Translations under genes and position numbers: made by a program
Notes under the pieces: generated by a model
What the model was told of the DNA's origin: nothing
The model's database searches: none
Seen by the model: only the letters and a program-made list of their open reading frames with translations
From: Amanita rubescens
Lineage: Eukaryota; Basidiomycota; Agaricomycetes; Agaricales; Amanitaceae
Direction: 5' to 3'
Assembly (NCBI GenBank): GCA_015039365.1
Contig: WION01000015.1
Coordinates: 186,001-250,000, forward strand
DNA: 64,000 nucleotides
In this document: positions 24,752-36,648 of the stretch, piece by piece
Numbering within the stretch: position 1 is the stretch's first letter
Layout of the letters: the number at the start of each line of letters is the position of its first letter

Positions 24752-26843
24752 ATGTCTTCCCCTGTCTGGCGTCCAGAGGACGTCTCGAAACCGGTCCCCG
24801 CGAAATCTGGTAGCTCCGAACTGTTTAGACCAGATATCCTGGAATTCATAGACAAATATATCGAGCAGTGCAGCCAGGAACTTCGAGCTCTCAGTCTTGA
24901 TATACACGGTACGTGCGTTCATCCTGGATAATTAGCGCTTGTACTAATTCCCGATTTGACGCACACTGGCAGGGCACCCGGAATTGAGGTTTAAGGAATA
25001 GTGCGTCGACTAGGCCGTATATTAGACAACATTTAAGGTTAACATCCGATAGTTACGCGCATGACGCGCTCACGACGTTTATGGAGAAGCATGGGTTCAA
25101 GGTCGAGAGAAAACTCCATCTGGAGACTGCCTGGCGTGCGACGTTCTCTCACGGAAGCGGTGGTAGGACTATCGGCCTCAACTCAGAGGTTAGTGTCCTT
25201 TTACTCATGATGCCTAATAGCCGTATTGATTTTGATTAGATGGACGCTTTGGAAGGTGTCGGGCATGCTTGCGGTCACAACCTGATTGCAATCGCAGGTA
25301 TGACTCCGCTATATCATACTATTGCGAAACTCATTCTACTACGCATTGGCAGGTGTTGCTGTTGCTTTGGCGCTTAAAGCTGCCCTCGTCGAGTTCAACA
25401 TATCAGGCAAAGTTTCGCTTCTTGGAACGCCAGGTACGTGAGTTCCTACTCTGCCACAACCTTATTAACGCTGTCGGGATCTTAGCCGAGGAGGGTGGCG
25501 CTGGAAAGGCAATACTACTTGACAAGGGCGCTTATGCGGATATGGATATATGTTTGATGTATGTATTTTCGTACTTACCCTTTCCCATGCCGCTGACGAA
25601 TCGCGAACTCATTCATTAGGTGCCACCCTGCTCCAGGGCCAAAGGGATCAGTCAGCCTGTCCAGCAGCCTCGCTCTCCAGCGCATCGAAATTGAATATTC
25701 CGGGCACACGTATGTTTCCTACTATGCGTATTGGCTCTGGCTTATGTATCTATTATAGCGCGCATGCCGCTTTATCTCCTTGGGAAGGCAAAAACAGTTT
25801 GGACGCGGCCGTGCTGGCTTATAACAACATTTCTGCTCTTCGCCAACAACTTCATCCGACGCATCGTGTGCATGGTATCATTGAAGGGAAAGACTGGGCA
25901 GCGAACAGTAAGCACGCATCGTGAGGTCGTGAAGCGACTCAAACGTTTACCTATACGCAGTTATCCCTGACTATTCCAAGATGTTGTAAGCTCCATTTAC
26001 CCCTGCTCGCTTTTGAGGCCCTCACCTCTTTCATTCCAGTTATTATGTACGGGCACCTACGAGAGCGCAAATGTTGCAAACCTTGAAACGAGTTATCCCT
26101 TGCTTTGAGTGAGTAAGACTCCGATCAGCGCAATTAAGCGATTGAAAAGTTGACCATGATAGAGCCGCGGCTGTCGCGACAGGCTGTGAATTGAAAGTGA
26201 GCCTCGAATCGAACGTTGTCATGTGCGATCTTCGCCAGAACAAAGCCCTGGGTGCGACTCCATGAAGTTATATGTTCCACGTGTCGTTTCTGATATTCGA
26301 GTACTAGGAGGCGAAGTTGCGAATATTACGTTGAACAAATACGGAGGTATTGATTATATTTGGGGTATTAAAGATGCATCGACGGATTTTGTTAGTCTTT
26401 CCTTCTCTATCATTTTCAGCGGATTGATATAGATATCTACAGGGAAATGTTACGTATGGTAATGAACATTACAAATCCCAACTATGTTCGAACTGACGCT
26501 GGACAGCTCTACCGTCTTTACATCCCGGTTTTGGTTCGTGCCATTTTCCGTATTGATATCCTTGTTTATCCGAATTGCCCTAACAGCTATTCCTACCGTT
26601 CCCAACGGCGGAAACCACACGAGAGAATTCAGAGACGCCGCAGCCACTGAAGCTGCCCACGACGCCTGTTTGAGGGTATCGAAAGCGCTAGCAGGGACCG
26701 GTATCAGGGTGCTCCTCGATGACCAATTCTTCCAAGAGGTGAGATCAGTATAGTTAAACCATTTCGTTATTGATGGAGGTGAAAAAATTTAGGTAAAAAA
26801 GACTTTCGAAGAAGATAAAGAAATTAGGGACTTGGGCCTGTGA
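24752..26843 (+). CDS. M20-family amidohydrolase/dipeptidase (PM20D2-like)
   Basis: About a dozen small exons with well-formed splice sites; start ATG at 24752, stop at 26841-26843. Landmarks in order: [24 protein letters not shown], the metal-binding block [20 protein letters not shown], then [25 protein letters not shown]. These are followed by [37 protein letters not shown] (His of the lid domain), [29 protein letters not shown], and near the end [31 protein letters not shown]. The exon ends in this last part only join if introns at about 26391-26442, 26459-26505 and 26534-26586 are removed. The family hydrolyses dipeptides or N-acyl amino acids with two metal ions; PM20D2 in animals acts on beta-alanyl dipeptides. 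The substrate here is unknown. Frames are consistent throughout, so it appears functional. Confidence 0.87.
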
Positions 26844-27519
26844 AGACATCTCTCAGTTTTCTTTCCCTCTTCCCGCGTGCTTGTAACTGTACTTCCATGT
26901 AAAAACATAAACAAACTTCGGCACTTGGGTTGTTGTAACGCTATTGAAATCGTCTTAAAGAGTGAGCCCGAATCCGAAAAGCACCAGACGTTGATCACAC
27001 GCCCAAGGTTAAAACTTGTTCCTCCCGGCATGTGCTACGGTGAATTTGAAAAGGAACAAAAGAAAAGGGTGAAGTTATGGGGTTACGATTGTCCGACAGC
27101 AGAGAAGTTCGCCGGGTACCACGGCAGACGCTCATGCGATGGTTCCTCATATATAGTCCTGACTCGTGTTTAGTAAATGCGCTTGAGAATAGCGCTCGCG
27201 CTTCAATTTAGAATCCGCCGCCTGGCGACCAACAGAGGTCACTAGGTCACTGCCAATATGCCGACGGATCAGCGGAGTCCGGACTCCCTGTTCCATTATC
27301 ATTTTCCTGTTAAGTGACGTTACTCTACAGATACGCATTCATATCATTCACAACTCTGTTCCACTGGCTTCCTCTGTGGGTGCTACGCTGCTACTGACTA
27401 GCTGCCAACACAGCGACTGATCGGGGTCCGTGGGAATTCTTTGACGATACACATTGTAAGTGAATTTGAACGTGAATTCCCGCGCTGACCCGATTCCATT
27501 TATTAGAGGAGATTGGGCT
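26844..27519. other. Intergenic stretch and F-box family B upstream region
   Basis: No gene with recognisable content. From about 27150 the sequence (CTGACTCGTGTTTAGTAAA..., then ATAGCGC and the TTTGACGATA box) is shared with 29040-29300 and partly with 29690-29960. It is the duplicated upstream region of family B F-box genes and includes a 5'-UTR intron (GTAAGTGAAT at about 27455 to TTTATTAG at about 27506). Confidence 0.6.
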
Positions 27520-28914
27520 ATGATGGCTAGGCCGAAGAAGCGCCAGAAATCAAAGGCAAAGCATTCTGTTTTTCGAATCAATCAATTTCCCCGCGAGATC
27601 CTTGCAGAAATATTCTGGTTCTGCCTTCCAGAAAAGCATTTTGAGCCGAGGAAAGGGCCAGTGCGGATGTTGAAAAGGGCTGCGCCTTTTTTGGTGTCAT
27701 CCATCTGTTCATCGTGGCGCGAACTCGCGCTAGCTACGCCAAAGTTATGGACCACTGTGGGTATAACCCTTGGTAATCCAGATAAGGATCTGTCGACTAC
27801 CGTTCACGTCGTTGACAACTGGCTTGAGCGCTCGGGGACTCTCCCTTTGAAGCTGTACCTAGCACAAATGTCATCAGTATATGACGTTCCTCTGTCAAGA
27901 AGCACCGACGTTGCCCATTCCCAACCCATTTTATCCGCCTTCTACTCGCATTCATCCAGGTGGCAAGATGTTAGTCTGTCTTTGTACGAAACTCGTTTAT
28001 TGTCGCCCCCGCGGTTGGATACACCCCTTTTGCGATCATTTCGTCTTTCAGGACCATGGCAGGAAGCGTCCCATTTTCCGTTCCGCAACAGTTCGCGTCT
28101 CACAGAATTATCTTGGCCATCCCCAATCGATGTATCTGAGAACCCCCATATTCCCTGGAGTCAAATTTCCCACTTGAACTTTTCACATGGAATGTCCCAG
28201 TTGTCGGTTTTTTCTGTATTGGAAATAATCCAGTCATGTCCCCGGTTGGAAGATTTTAAGGTGGGCTGCCCCGACGAGGTTGCAAATCTCCCTCGTGAAC
28301 TTAAAGTGGAGAACGGCCGTTTGCGGAAACTTGAACTCAATGTCTACGGAGATATCAGCCTCTTGCTGCTCTCGTTGACGTTACCAGCGCTGGAGCATTT
28401 TACCTACTCCACTCTAAGCGACGAAGACGTGATACCAACCACTTTGCACGAGTCACTTTTGGACTTTCTCACACGTTCCAAGTGCAAATTAGAAAAGTTG
28501 GAGCTTCGCTATTGTAAATTCAGTGCTGATGAGTTTCTAGAATGCCTTGAACACGAGGCTTCTAAAACCATCCAGAAACTGTGCATCATAGAGTGGCCCA
28601 GGTTTACCGACGACGTGCTTCTTCGCCTTACATATCCCCCATTTCCCAGTGCCCCTCGCATATTATTACCCAAGTTGAAGCATTTGGCACTTGAATCTTG
28701 TGTGGATGCGTCACCCAGCATACTAGGGGAAATGGTGTCTTCTCGGTATTATCCAGGAACAGTTGAAGCGGAGCAATTGGAGGTTTTAGTGCTTTTAGTA
28801 GAGGAGGACCTGGACGAGGAGGACGAAGCCATCATCGAAGATCTGGTCGCAGATGGACTCGAACTTGATACACGTACATTCGTGCCGGAACTGTCAAACG
28901 ATTTCATTGAATAA
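27520..28914 (+). CDS. F-box-like protein, family B copy 1
   Basis: Uninterrupted frame of 464 residues from the ATG at 27520. The frame is open upstream to 27460, but a 5'-UTR intron acceptor (TTTATTAG) sits at about 27506, so the later ATG pair is preferred. The F-box-like domain is near the N-terminus: INQFPREILAEIFWFCLPE, then SSICSSWRELALATPKLWTTVGI. Leucine-rich repeats follow (for example KCKLEKLELRYCKFSADEFLECLEH), and the tail is acidic (EEDLDEEDEAIIEDLVADGLE). Likely a substrate adaptor of an SCF ubiquitin ligase. Only distantly similar to family A. Paralogue at 30025-31392. Confidence 0.85.
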   Translation: MMARPKKRQKSKAKHSVFRINQFPREILAEIFWFCLPEKHFEPRKGPVRMLKRAAPFLVSSICSSWRELALATPKLWTTVGITLGNPDKDLSTTVHVVDNWLERSGTLPLKLYLAQMSSVYDVPLSRSTDVAHSQPILSAFYSHSSRWQDVSLSLYETRLLSPPRLDTPLLRSFRLSGPWQEASHFPFRNSSRLTELSWPSPIDVSENPHIPWSQISHLNFSHGMSQLSVFSVLEIIQSCPRLEDFKVGCPDEVANLPRELKVENGRLRKLELNVYGDISLLLLSLTLPALEHFTYSTLSDEDVIPTTLHESLLDFLTRSKCKLEKLELRYCKFSADEFLECLEHEASKTIQKLCIIEWPRFTDDVLLRLTYPPFPSAPRILLPKLKHLALESCVDASPSILGEMVSSRYYPGTVEAEQLEVLVLLVEEDLDEEDEAIIEDLVADGLELDTRTFVPELSNDFIE

Positions 28915-29039
28915 ACTTCCGCAGTTGGTCCCAGCGGATGATCGTTTTCACTTATACTATTTTCCTTCTCCGTACTCTTGCGACTGATGTTACACTCATC
29001 AATACTTCAGTAGCTTGACAGACGCTCATTCAATGGTTC

Positions 29040-29400
29040 TTCAGAAAATATATGGTCCTGACTTGTGTTTAGTAAACGTCGAATAGCGCAATTCAGGGAT
29101 CCGCCAGTCGCGACAGAACTGCGGGTCTCTGCTCTCTCACCACACGCTCATATTACCACCACCACGACTCACAACTCTGTTCCATTGACCTGCGGGCGCT
29201 ACCGACTAGCTGTCAACACTCGAGGTCCCTGCAGTTTTTTGACGATAAATATTACGGTAAGCTTTGAACTCACGCCGACCTGACAGTCACTCAGATGATC
29301 CATTTAATTAGGAGGCGAGGCAGAGGACGGTGTCCAAAGAAGCACCAGAAATCAGATTACGGCTCATGACGGGAAGAATCCGTGCAAGCACACTGTATAT
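29040..29400 (+). pseudogene. Truncated family B F-box copy, upstream region and first codons only
   Basis: Repeats the upstream region of the neighbouring F-box genes (GGTCCTGACTTGTGTTTAGTAAA, then TTTGACGATA and an intron-like GTAAGC to TTTAATTAG at about 29252-29310) and the first codons (AAGAAGCACCAGAAATCA, matching AAGAAGCGCCAGAAATCA in copy 1). Similarity then ends near 29370, before the F-box. It is a promoter plus stub. Confidence 0.65.
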
Positions 29401-30024
29401 ATATCCTACATACGAAAAAACGTAAGTGTCCAGGCCAACAGGACACAGGCTTCGATCGCGATGACTGGTGGCTCATTCTCAGAGGGGGCTGTCCTTTGGC
29501 GAAATGGTGATCGCCGGCAAATAAAAAAGTAGGTTCGTTCACATACGTTAGTAATAATGAATTGGTACAAGAAGTACGTGGTTGCGAATTGGCACATGGT
29601 TTCAACTTTGACCGTTTTCTGAAATTTCGAAAGTCGTCATGCAATTGATAAAATACACCACGTCCTTCACAGCTCCTCTAGATTCGAACCGCTATCCGAC
29701 CTGGGTCAATCAAGTAGTGCTCGCGCTTCAAAGCATCAGTTCGGAATGAAAGAGCATTGTATCCACGTGGCGATACCAAAAGGTCGGTGTTGAGCGGATC
29801 AGCGGAGTCTAGAACTAGCTTTTTATGCCAAATTTTCGATGAGATAGATATCGATACGCATTCGCATCGCAGCTTATTTCCCCCGCTATCGGCTAACTGC
29901 CTGCGCAACAGCTGACGCGAGGCAAACTGTGACGATAGACATTGTAAGCCTAGGGCATCCAGCCGACCTGCAGAGTTACTAAGATGGAATTAGGGAACAC
30001 GAGGTGGAGGAGATTAGGCTGGAA
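29401..30024. other. Spacer with a second F-box upstream-like segment
   Basis: 29401-29650 has no similarity I can see. From about 29690 to 30000 the sequence again resembles the family B upstream region (GCTCGCGCTTC, GCGGAGTC, GTGACGATAGACATTGTAAG) and leads into F-box copy 2. Confidence 0.5.
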
Positions 30025-31392
30025 ATGGATGCGATGGCCCCGAAAGAACTCCAAAGAGCAACGGCGATGCAGTCCATTTTTCCAATCAAGCAACTTCCCC
30101 GCGAGATCCTAGCAGAAATATTCTGGTACAGCACGCCAGAAGTGAAATCGGATCGGATGCCAGTACAGATGTTGAAACGCGCTGCTCCTCTTTTGCCAAG
30201 CTCCGTCTGTTCGTCGTGGCGGGAGCTCGCATTGGCTATGCCGGAGCTATGGAGCTCTGTGGGCATCATCATTCGTGATCCGGACAGGGATCCATCGGCC
30301 TCTGCTCATGTCATCGACACCTGGCTCAAGCGTTCAAGGACTCTCCCTTTGACGCTGAGTTTAGGGCAACTTTCATTATTATATGATAATCATCGGTCAA
30401 AAACCAAACCTGCCCTTGTCAAATCCATTTTATCTGTCTTCTACTCGCATTCATCCAGGTGGCAGGATGTATCTCTCTATTTGTATGACACTCGGTCGTT
30501 GTCACTTCCACAACTGAAGACACCCCTCTTGCGGTCATTCGATCTCGCAGGACTCATGGATTATAAACCGATCCGTTTCCCGTTCAGAGAGAGTCCGCAT
30601 CTCACCCGGTTATCATGGCCATTCGCACTCGACGCATCCAAGAACCCGCAAGTTCCTTGGCATCAAATTTCTTACCTAAGCATTTCAAATGGAATGACGC
30701 TTTTCTCTGTGTTGGAAACAATACGCTTGTGTCCGCAGCTGGAGGAATTTACAGTAGACTGTTCCGGTTCCGACGAGGCCGATGAGGTTGCAAATCTCCC
30801 TCATGAGCCCATAGTGAAGAACCGTCGTTTACGGAAACTGAAACTTCATGTCTACGAAGATTGCAGCTCAATGTTGGACTCGATGATGTTACCAGCGCTG
30901 GAAGAATTCAATCTTCACTTTCCAGAAGTTGACGGTGACTTCTATACCTCTGTGCAACAATCACTTTTGGACTTCCTCACGCGCTCCAACTGCAAGTTGA
31001 AGAAATTGGGACTTAGCGATTGTAAATTCAGTGCCGACGAGTTTATAGAGTGCCTTGAACACAAGGCGTCTGAAACCATCCGGGAACTGAGAATTGGAGA
31101 ATGGCCCAAGTTGACCGACGATGTGCTTCTTTGGCTTACATATCCCCCATCTTCCCCTGCATCTCACATACTATTACCCAAGCTGACACAATTGACACTT
31201 GAATATTGTCTGGATACGTCACCCGGACTTCTAGGAGAAATGGTCTCTTCGCGGTATTATCCAGAGACAAACGAAGTGGAGAAATTGGACGATTTGGTAC
31301 TTTCACTGCAGGAGCTGGACGAGGAGGATGAAACGATCATCCAAGATATGGTTGCAGATGGACTTAATGCAAAGATTGACATCTTGTCGTGA
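30025..31392 (+). CDS. F-box-like protein, family B copy 2
   Basis: Single frame of 455 residues from the first ATG (30025); the open frame before it begins only with a GTG. F-box-like block: IKQLPREILAEIFWYSTPE, then SSVCSSWRELALAMPELWSSVGI. Leucine-rich part with CKLKKLGLSDCKFSADEFIECLEHKAS, aligning along its whole length with copy 1. Acidic end LQELDEEDETIIQDMVADGL, shorter than in copy 1. No frame breaks. Same inferred SCF adaptor role. Confidence 0.85.
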   Translation: MDAMAPKELQRATAMQSIFPIKQLPREILAEIFWYSTPEVKSDRMPVQMLKRAAPLLPSSVCSSWRELALAMPELWSSVGIIIRDPDRDPSASAHVIDTWLKRSRTLPLTLSLGQLSLLYDNHRSKTKPALVKSILSVFYSHSSRWQDVSLYLYDTRSLSLPQLKTPLLRSFDLAGLMDYKPIRFPFRESPHLTRLSWPFALDASKNPQVPWHQISYLSISNGMTLFSVLETIRLCPQLEEFTVDCSGSDEADEVANLPHEPIVKNRRLRKLKLHVYEDCSSMLDSMMLPALEEFNLHFPEVDGDFYTSVQQSLLDFLTRSNCKLKKLGLSDCKFSADEFIECLEHKASETIRELRIGEWPKLTDDVLLWLTYPPSSPASHILLPKLTQLTLEYCLDTSPGLLGEMVSSRYYPETNEVEKLDDLVLSLQELDEEDETIIQDMVADGLNAKIDILS

Positions 31393-33360
31393 CGTCGATG
31401 TCGAAACTGAAGTTTCCGTAGTTGGCAGCAACTGTGCACTTTTCGATCGTGATCACTTATCCCTTATCCATACCCTGGCGTCTGGTATTACCATCGATTA
31501 GCATATTGTTGTCATTACGTAGGTTGGATAGTAAAAGGCCAAAAACCATTTAAAATGTCGGGTGTGTTCAAATTCATACCGTCTACGATAGACAAAAGTT
31601 ACTATTACAAACTAGAGCCTTCGGATGGGGAAGGGGTAGGTGTCTATGTGAGCTCTATGCGTAGTTCCACGCGTCCAGTAGCTTTTGTGGCTTATATGAA
31701 AGCGTATCCAGACCAACATGACGCAAGCTGCGATCATTGGTGAGGTGACTACGGTCGACAGGGCCAAGTTTATTGGCGAATAATCGTCAAGGGTAAGGGA
31801 AGAAAGGTGGGGTTCGAATCGAAGCTTTACTGTGCGCAACAAGTCGGTGCGTCGGCCAATGTGATATCAGTGTGCCCTCGGAAATGCGTGCAACGGGCAG
31901 TGCGTATCCTCTTCCGAAACCAATTCATAAAGAGGCAGCATGCGTGGGTCTCCGTGGGCTCGTGAGCCATAATCGATTCCAAAACCACTGATGGTGTCAT
32001 CAGAAGAGCGCTGAGGCAAGCCGCGCTGATGATGTTCAATCTGTCGTGAGAGATGATAAGCATGCGTCATTTAATTTAGTTTTTTGCAACACACCCGAAA
32101 ACGGTCTTTACATAGGCCTTCCTTGAAACTTGAAAACAGGCGCGGGCTTCCATTTCCCCTTCAGCTCGTTCTTACCTGCATCCACCATTTCTTGCTCAGC
32201 TGGGTCCCGCGTGGGCCGTTACATGTTACAGCGCATCCGTAACCAACCAGTGGACGTGAACCTATAAACATATAACCTGTAGCCCCAGGTTCGTGTTGTG
32301 GTAGGCAATGTTTGCGCGTGTGCATGTTTGAATCTTTGATCTTTCCACATACGTCATTGAACTCATATATCACGGGATCCTTGCATGACAGTTGACACTG
32401 ACATGCGTCGCGAGTCCACATCATATGTTGCGAGCTGCCTAATAGGTCAACAAACGCTGGTCCGGATTGCAAATAACGGTGGCGTTAACATAAGGTTGAT
32501 GGGTTAACAAATTCATTCCGTGAATGACGCTGAAAGAAAGAGTACAGCTTCGCACTTAGAATGGTTAGTGTCGTCGTGATGACAACGAGAAACACTTACT
32601 AGCAGTGAATTGAAATTGAATCAACATGGGCTTGGGAAGAAGGGAACAACCCAAGCCTGCCAAGGACAGAAATCGGATATTGGACGCTCCTGTCAGCGGG
32701 GAGTTCACAGGGTAAAAATTTCTGACCTTCCTTTGGCCGGTCATGGTGAAGTGGATTGGTGACGGACCACGGTGACCAAATTCGACTTGAGAGTGAAATT
32801 GAACTTGCAGGTATATTCGAACTACTGGATGTAGCAACGTTTGGAATTGAAATGAGATGTCTTCGGAGTGGGCGCCATTATCACCGTCACGACGTTGGGC
32901 GCAGGCGGCACAAGAGATTCCGAAAACTTAATCTCGGCAAGGAAGTCGGAGTCGCCAACCTAGGACTAGCCTCATCACTGGATCATCTATTATTACGGAA
33001 TGCCCGTTTTTCCCTTCACTTGGCTAGCTTCCATCATAAGCGTAAACGCATCATTTTCTTGACCAGACACGAAGGGCGATGGAGGAGAATAACCCCTCAG
33101 CGCGCAGAAGAGCGCTCTAATGTTTTCGAGCCCCAATCAAGAAGGCCTGAATCAGAATGCAGCTCATTCTTTTTGTTTTGGATCCAATCGCACAACGGTT
33201 CACAGGACTGAATGCAATCCGTAAGCGTGTAAGCGCCGAAAGCTTTCGAAATATAAATGAACCCTGACTCCATTCTTCCCTCATTCTTTTCCTCGACTGC
33301 CTCTATCTACCCCGTCGCTCGTTAGTATCGTGTCACTCTTTTATCTTCAATCCAAGGGTC
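31393..33360. other. Long intergenic stretch with one possible Cys-rich coding segment
   Basis: No confident gene. A plus-strand ORF (31555-31743) and a minus-strand Cys-rich ORF (listed separately at 32161-32472) are the only candidates. A TATA-like AAATATAAATG at about 33249 belongs to the protease gene at 33361. Confidence 0.5.
32161..32472 (-). CDS. Possible Cys-rich protein fragment
   Basis: 103-residue frame with eight Cys, most of them in a 70-residue stretch (CQCQLSC ... VCGK ... KHCL ... GCAVTCNG). The start is not convincing. An upstream hydrophobic segment at about 32640-32700 (IRFLSLAGLGCSLL), separated by an intron-like stretch, might supply a signal peptide. No family recognised; it could be a small secreted protein or debris. 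Confidence 0.25.
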   Translation of the reverse strand: MQSGPAFVDLLGSSQHMMWTRDACQCQLSCKDPVIYEFNDVCGKIKDSNMHTRKHCLPQHEPGATGYMFIGSRPLVGYGCAVTCNGPRGTQLSKKWWMQVRTS

Positions 33361-34868
33361 ATGTTAAACAAATCCGGCTTGGCTCTCTTTGTCGCAGTGG
33401 CCCTTGCGGGATTCACTGCTGCTCTTCCTCATTTCCAACACCATCGCAGGAACATAACGCCACTCACCACCATTTCCCTTGGCAAACGAAACACTTTGAC
33501 ACAGGATGACGGCACGATCGACATGGAAAAAGCCACGCGTTCCGTTCTCAGGACCAAGAAGAAGCACGAGCAGAACCTCCTCAATCTTCAACGCAACTCA
33601 GTGCTCGGCCTGAATTTGCCAGGAAATGTGCGTAATGCTTTTCGATTCGTACCCTCTTGACAGACATGGCCCTCAGACGATCGGCGACGTCGCTCACGTT
33701 CCACGTTCGGAAGAACATTACAAGACTGGTTCAGAATCCCTGACGGACCAAGGGGTCGATTGGACCTGGACCAATATCGATTGGTACCCCTAACCAGCCT
33801 TTCACCATTGACTTCGACACCGGTTCGTCCGACCTCTGGGTCACTTCGTCTTCGTGCACCAGCAATCTCTGTAAAGGGAAGAAGAAATATGATCACGGTA
33901 AATCAAGTACGTCCAAGGTGGAATCCGGAACCTTTTCCATTCAATATAACGACAACTCGACCGTGAAGGGAGACGTATATACGGACACAGTAATCGTTGC
34001 GGGGATTAAAGTGAAGAACCAATATTTGGCTGCTGCTACAGAGATCTCTCCGATATTTCAAAATCAGGCAGAAGACGGGTTAGTACACCTCTCACCTTTT
34101 TCCCGCTAGATTGTTTGCTCATTCATGTTTCCTAGGCTCCTCGGCATGGCTTTCCCTTCCATCTCCAATCTCGGGAAACCTACTTTCATACAAACCGCTA
34201 TGCAGCAAAAAGTCATCTCCGGTGTCTTTGCCTTCTTTCTTGCTTCGACAGGGTCTGAACTCCACCTTGGCGGGACAAACTCAAAGTACTACTCTGATTC
34301 TATCGAATACCACCCGGTCGTCAATCTCGCAAACCAATCACAACCTTCGTTCTGGCAGATTGACAATGGCGAGATCGAGGTAAACGGACAGACGGTCGCG
34401 TCATCTTTCAAGACGATAATAGATAGCGGAACGACCATCATGTTCGGTCCTCCGGGACCGGTCAAGGGACTCTATGACAAGATGGGAGGTCAAGCAATGA
34501 CTGGTCAAATGGCTGGGTTCTATGAGTTCCCCTGCAACAGTACACCGAACGTTAGCTTCAAGTGGGGTGGGAAGACGTGGGCGATTAGTGAAGCAAGGTG
34601 AGCGATTTCAGCCGTCGTACAAGACTTGATGTTCTGATTAGTTGCCTAGCTTCAATCTCGGCATGGTAAGCGCAGGAAGTTCGATGTGCGTCGGTGCGAT
34701 TGCAGCAGAGAGCCTCCCCTTTGGAGACGACGTCTGGTTGTTGGGTGACTCGTAAGTTACGAACGCTGTCTTAAATTCGATACTAAATTGGTTGGTAGCT
34801 TCATGACGAACGTCTATACTGTGTTCGATATGAACAAAAACCAAGTTGGGTTTGCGCAGCTTCGCTAG
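33361..34868 (+). CDS. Secreted aspartic protease, A1 family
   Basis: ATG at 33361, about 110 bases after a TATA-like box. Signal peptide MLNKSGLALFVAVALAGFTAALP, charged prosegment with EKATRSVLRTKKKHEQNLLNLQRN, then [25 protein letters not shown] with the first catalytic Asp. Flap region SGTFSIQYNDNSTVKGDVYTDTV. Intron at about 34080-34135 before LLGMAFPSISNLGKPTF, then [22 protein letters not shown] and the second active site [16 protein letters not shown]. The last two introns precede FNLGMVSAGSSMCVGAIAAE and FMTNVYTVFDMNKNQVGFAQLR. One base is out of register near 33770 (ACCTGGACC), and the first intron's donor near 33627 is not certain. All catalytic residues are intact. Same exon layout as the protease at 20749. 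Confidence 0.82.
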
Positions 34869-35676
34869 AGAAATGTTTTGTTACTGTTCGTCCCTGCTGT
34901 TGCGTATAAGGTTTCATGTGTTTTACCCGAACTCTGAATCGAACTCTATGGTGGACTGTACCTTTAAAACCTATATATAAGGATGTCCTTGGCTGGCTGA
35001 CAGCAAAACTTTATGGCATACTTGAGAGACTACGAGGAAATAATCACTCTTCGATTATAAAACTTTAGCATCCGCTACTAGATCTCCTTCAGCAGACATC
35101 AATATCATCCATGGACGTACCGTGTCATGGTATAATAAGGGCCAACCGTTCTAGGGCAGCCGCGGACGTGAGCCAAAAGATTTGCCCCCGCTTCACACTC
35201 CGCTTCTCTCCGCCTCTTCCGAGTTACTTACATCCAATTTTGCTTAATACTCGTCTCGGACCTTGCTCCCCGCGCGTAGTGTCTCAAATATCGCAGCTCC
35301 ATCCTGCTGACTCCTTAGAAGACTCAGGTATTGAGATTCTTTTTACCCGTCTCCATTTCAGATAATTGAACTTTTTGGGCAGGGTAGAATGAATAATCGA
35401 ATACAAGGATTGCACGCGCAGCTGACATTTTGCTAAGCCATCTCTATGTTGTGGATCCACCGAGAGTCGCTTTACACATGAGCTTCTTGGAAGAGCTACT
35501 CTATGTCAATGACAAATCCAATTGGTATGTATTGATCCTGAACAACCGGACTTTCGCTTCTTATTAACGTCGATCTTGGCATAGTCCGGTTTTTTAAGCC
35601 CTGTCGCCGGTTTTTAGCCAACCTTTCCCTCTCCATCCATCCCTTTCTCGGAGCGCGAGGGTGACCTGCCTTAGCC
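34869..35676. other. Intergenic, no gene recognised
   Basis: Contains a TATA-like CTATATATAAGG at about 34974, followed by an open frame (35111-35365) without recognisable content. It could hold a short transcript, but nothing firm is visible. Confidence 0.4.
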
Positions 35677-36648
35677 ATGAAATTCTCGTGGATTGTCGTC
35701 TCGACCGTCCTTCTATGGTCAAACTTCGGAAGAGTACATGCGCAGCCGATAATATCCGACTCAACGCCTACACCATTAACCTCTATGACAAGGTCTGTTG
35801 GAAGCATCTTGCTCGCCTATTCTCAACGCTCATTCTTTTCGAAGAATAGCAAAGCCGACAATGGAAGTTGCATTTGAGAGTGAACGTGAACAGAACAGGA
35901 TGTGAGTTCTGCTTCTCATGATATGTGAGGAAGCAGGATAACTGAATCGTCATTATGTTTTTTTCAGGACTAGTGAAAAAATGTCAGCAACTGTACAGGC
36001 TTTTACTGCCGAACGGTCTGATGAAGCACAACCCACGACTTCTCTGCTCTCTGTCGAAGCATCCAGTGTTCCAGAGCCCAGTATGAGCATAACCACACAA
36101 ATATCAATGTCAATGCGGGGAGAGAGACAATGGCGTGTAGGAATAATTACAGGTGGATTGGCAGGCGGAATTGCAGTGTTGACGTTCGCGTCGATCATTG
36201 CTGTGCTATGTCACAAAACCCTGCAGAAAAGGCGCAATGGGCAGGAAGGAAATAAATATAGGACGAAGGATCATGGGATGGATATCGATGACTACGACGA
36301 TATTGATGGTGAGTGTTTTTTCGGATTCCGATTAGCGAAAGGTGACAATCCCTTTATTTCTTCATAGACCAACATGATACCATCGACTCTTCTCGAGAGC
36401 CGCGCCAGAGCGGTCCATCGCCGCAGTACCTGGCTGGGAATCATATCCCCGATGATGCTTTAACAGTCCAATCATTTGACGTCCCTCCCTGTTATGCCGT
36501 GGCCACTCTACATCGATCGCTTGGCCCAAATTCCCCTTTCAACGATCATGAGTCAATTATAACAACATCGAGCTCCCGTAGCTCCGCATCCGCTCCACCC
36601 GCGTATGGGCTGCCGGCATATGGAGACGTGGTTCTTTCAGCTAGATGA
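35677..36648 (+). CDS. Secreted-type single-pass membrane protein with Ser/Thr-rich ectodomain
   Basis: Signal peptide MKFSWIVVSTVLLWSNFGRVHA at 35677. After at least one intron (35790-35975, exact borders uncertain) comes a Ser/Thr-rich stretch (TTSLLSVEASSVPEPSMSITTQISMSM), then one transmembrane helix (VGIITGGLAGGIAVLTFASIIAVLC) and a basic stop-transfer (HKTLQKRRNG). After an intron at about 36310-36366 follows a cytoplasmic tail rich in Ser/Pro, ending PPAYGLPAYGDVVLSAR with the stop at 36646. The layout (signal, mucin-like, TM, tail with PPAY-type motif) is common in mushrooms; function unknown, perhaps surface sensing. An inverted decayed copy lies at 37640-38145. Confidence 0.65.

Noticed and set aside
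29690..29720. GGTTCGAATC on the minus strand as possible tRNA
   Set aside because: No cloverleaf could be formed by eye; part of the F-box upstream duplication.
31810..31835. GGTTCGAATC, similar to a tRNA B box
   Set aside because: Flanking bases do not pair into a T arm and no A box or acceptor stem lies at the right distance.
32161..32472. Known Cys-rich toxin or hydrophobin
   Set aside because: Cys spacing does not fit the hydrophobin pattern or any toxin family I can name; start and signal peptide are not established.
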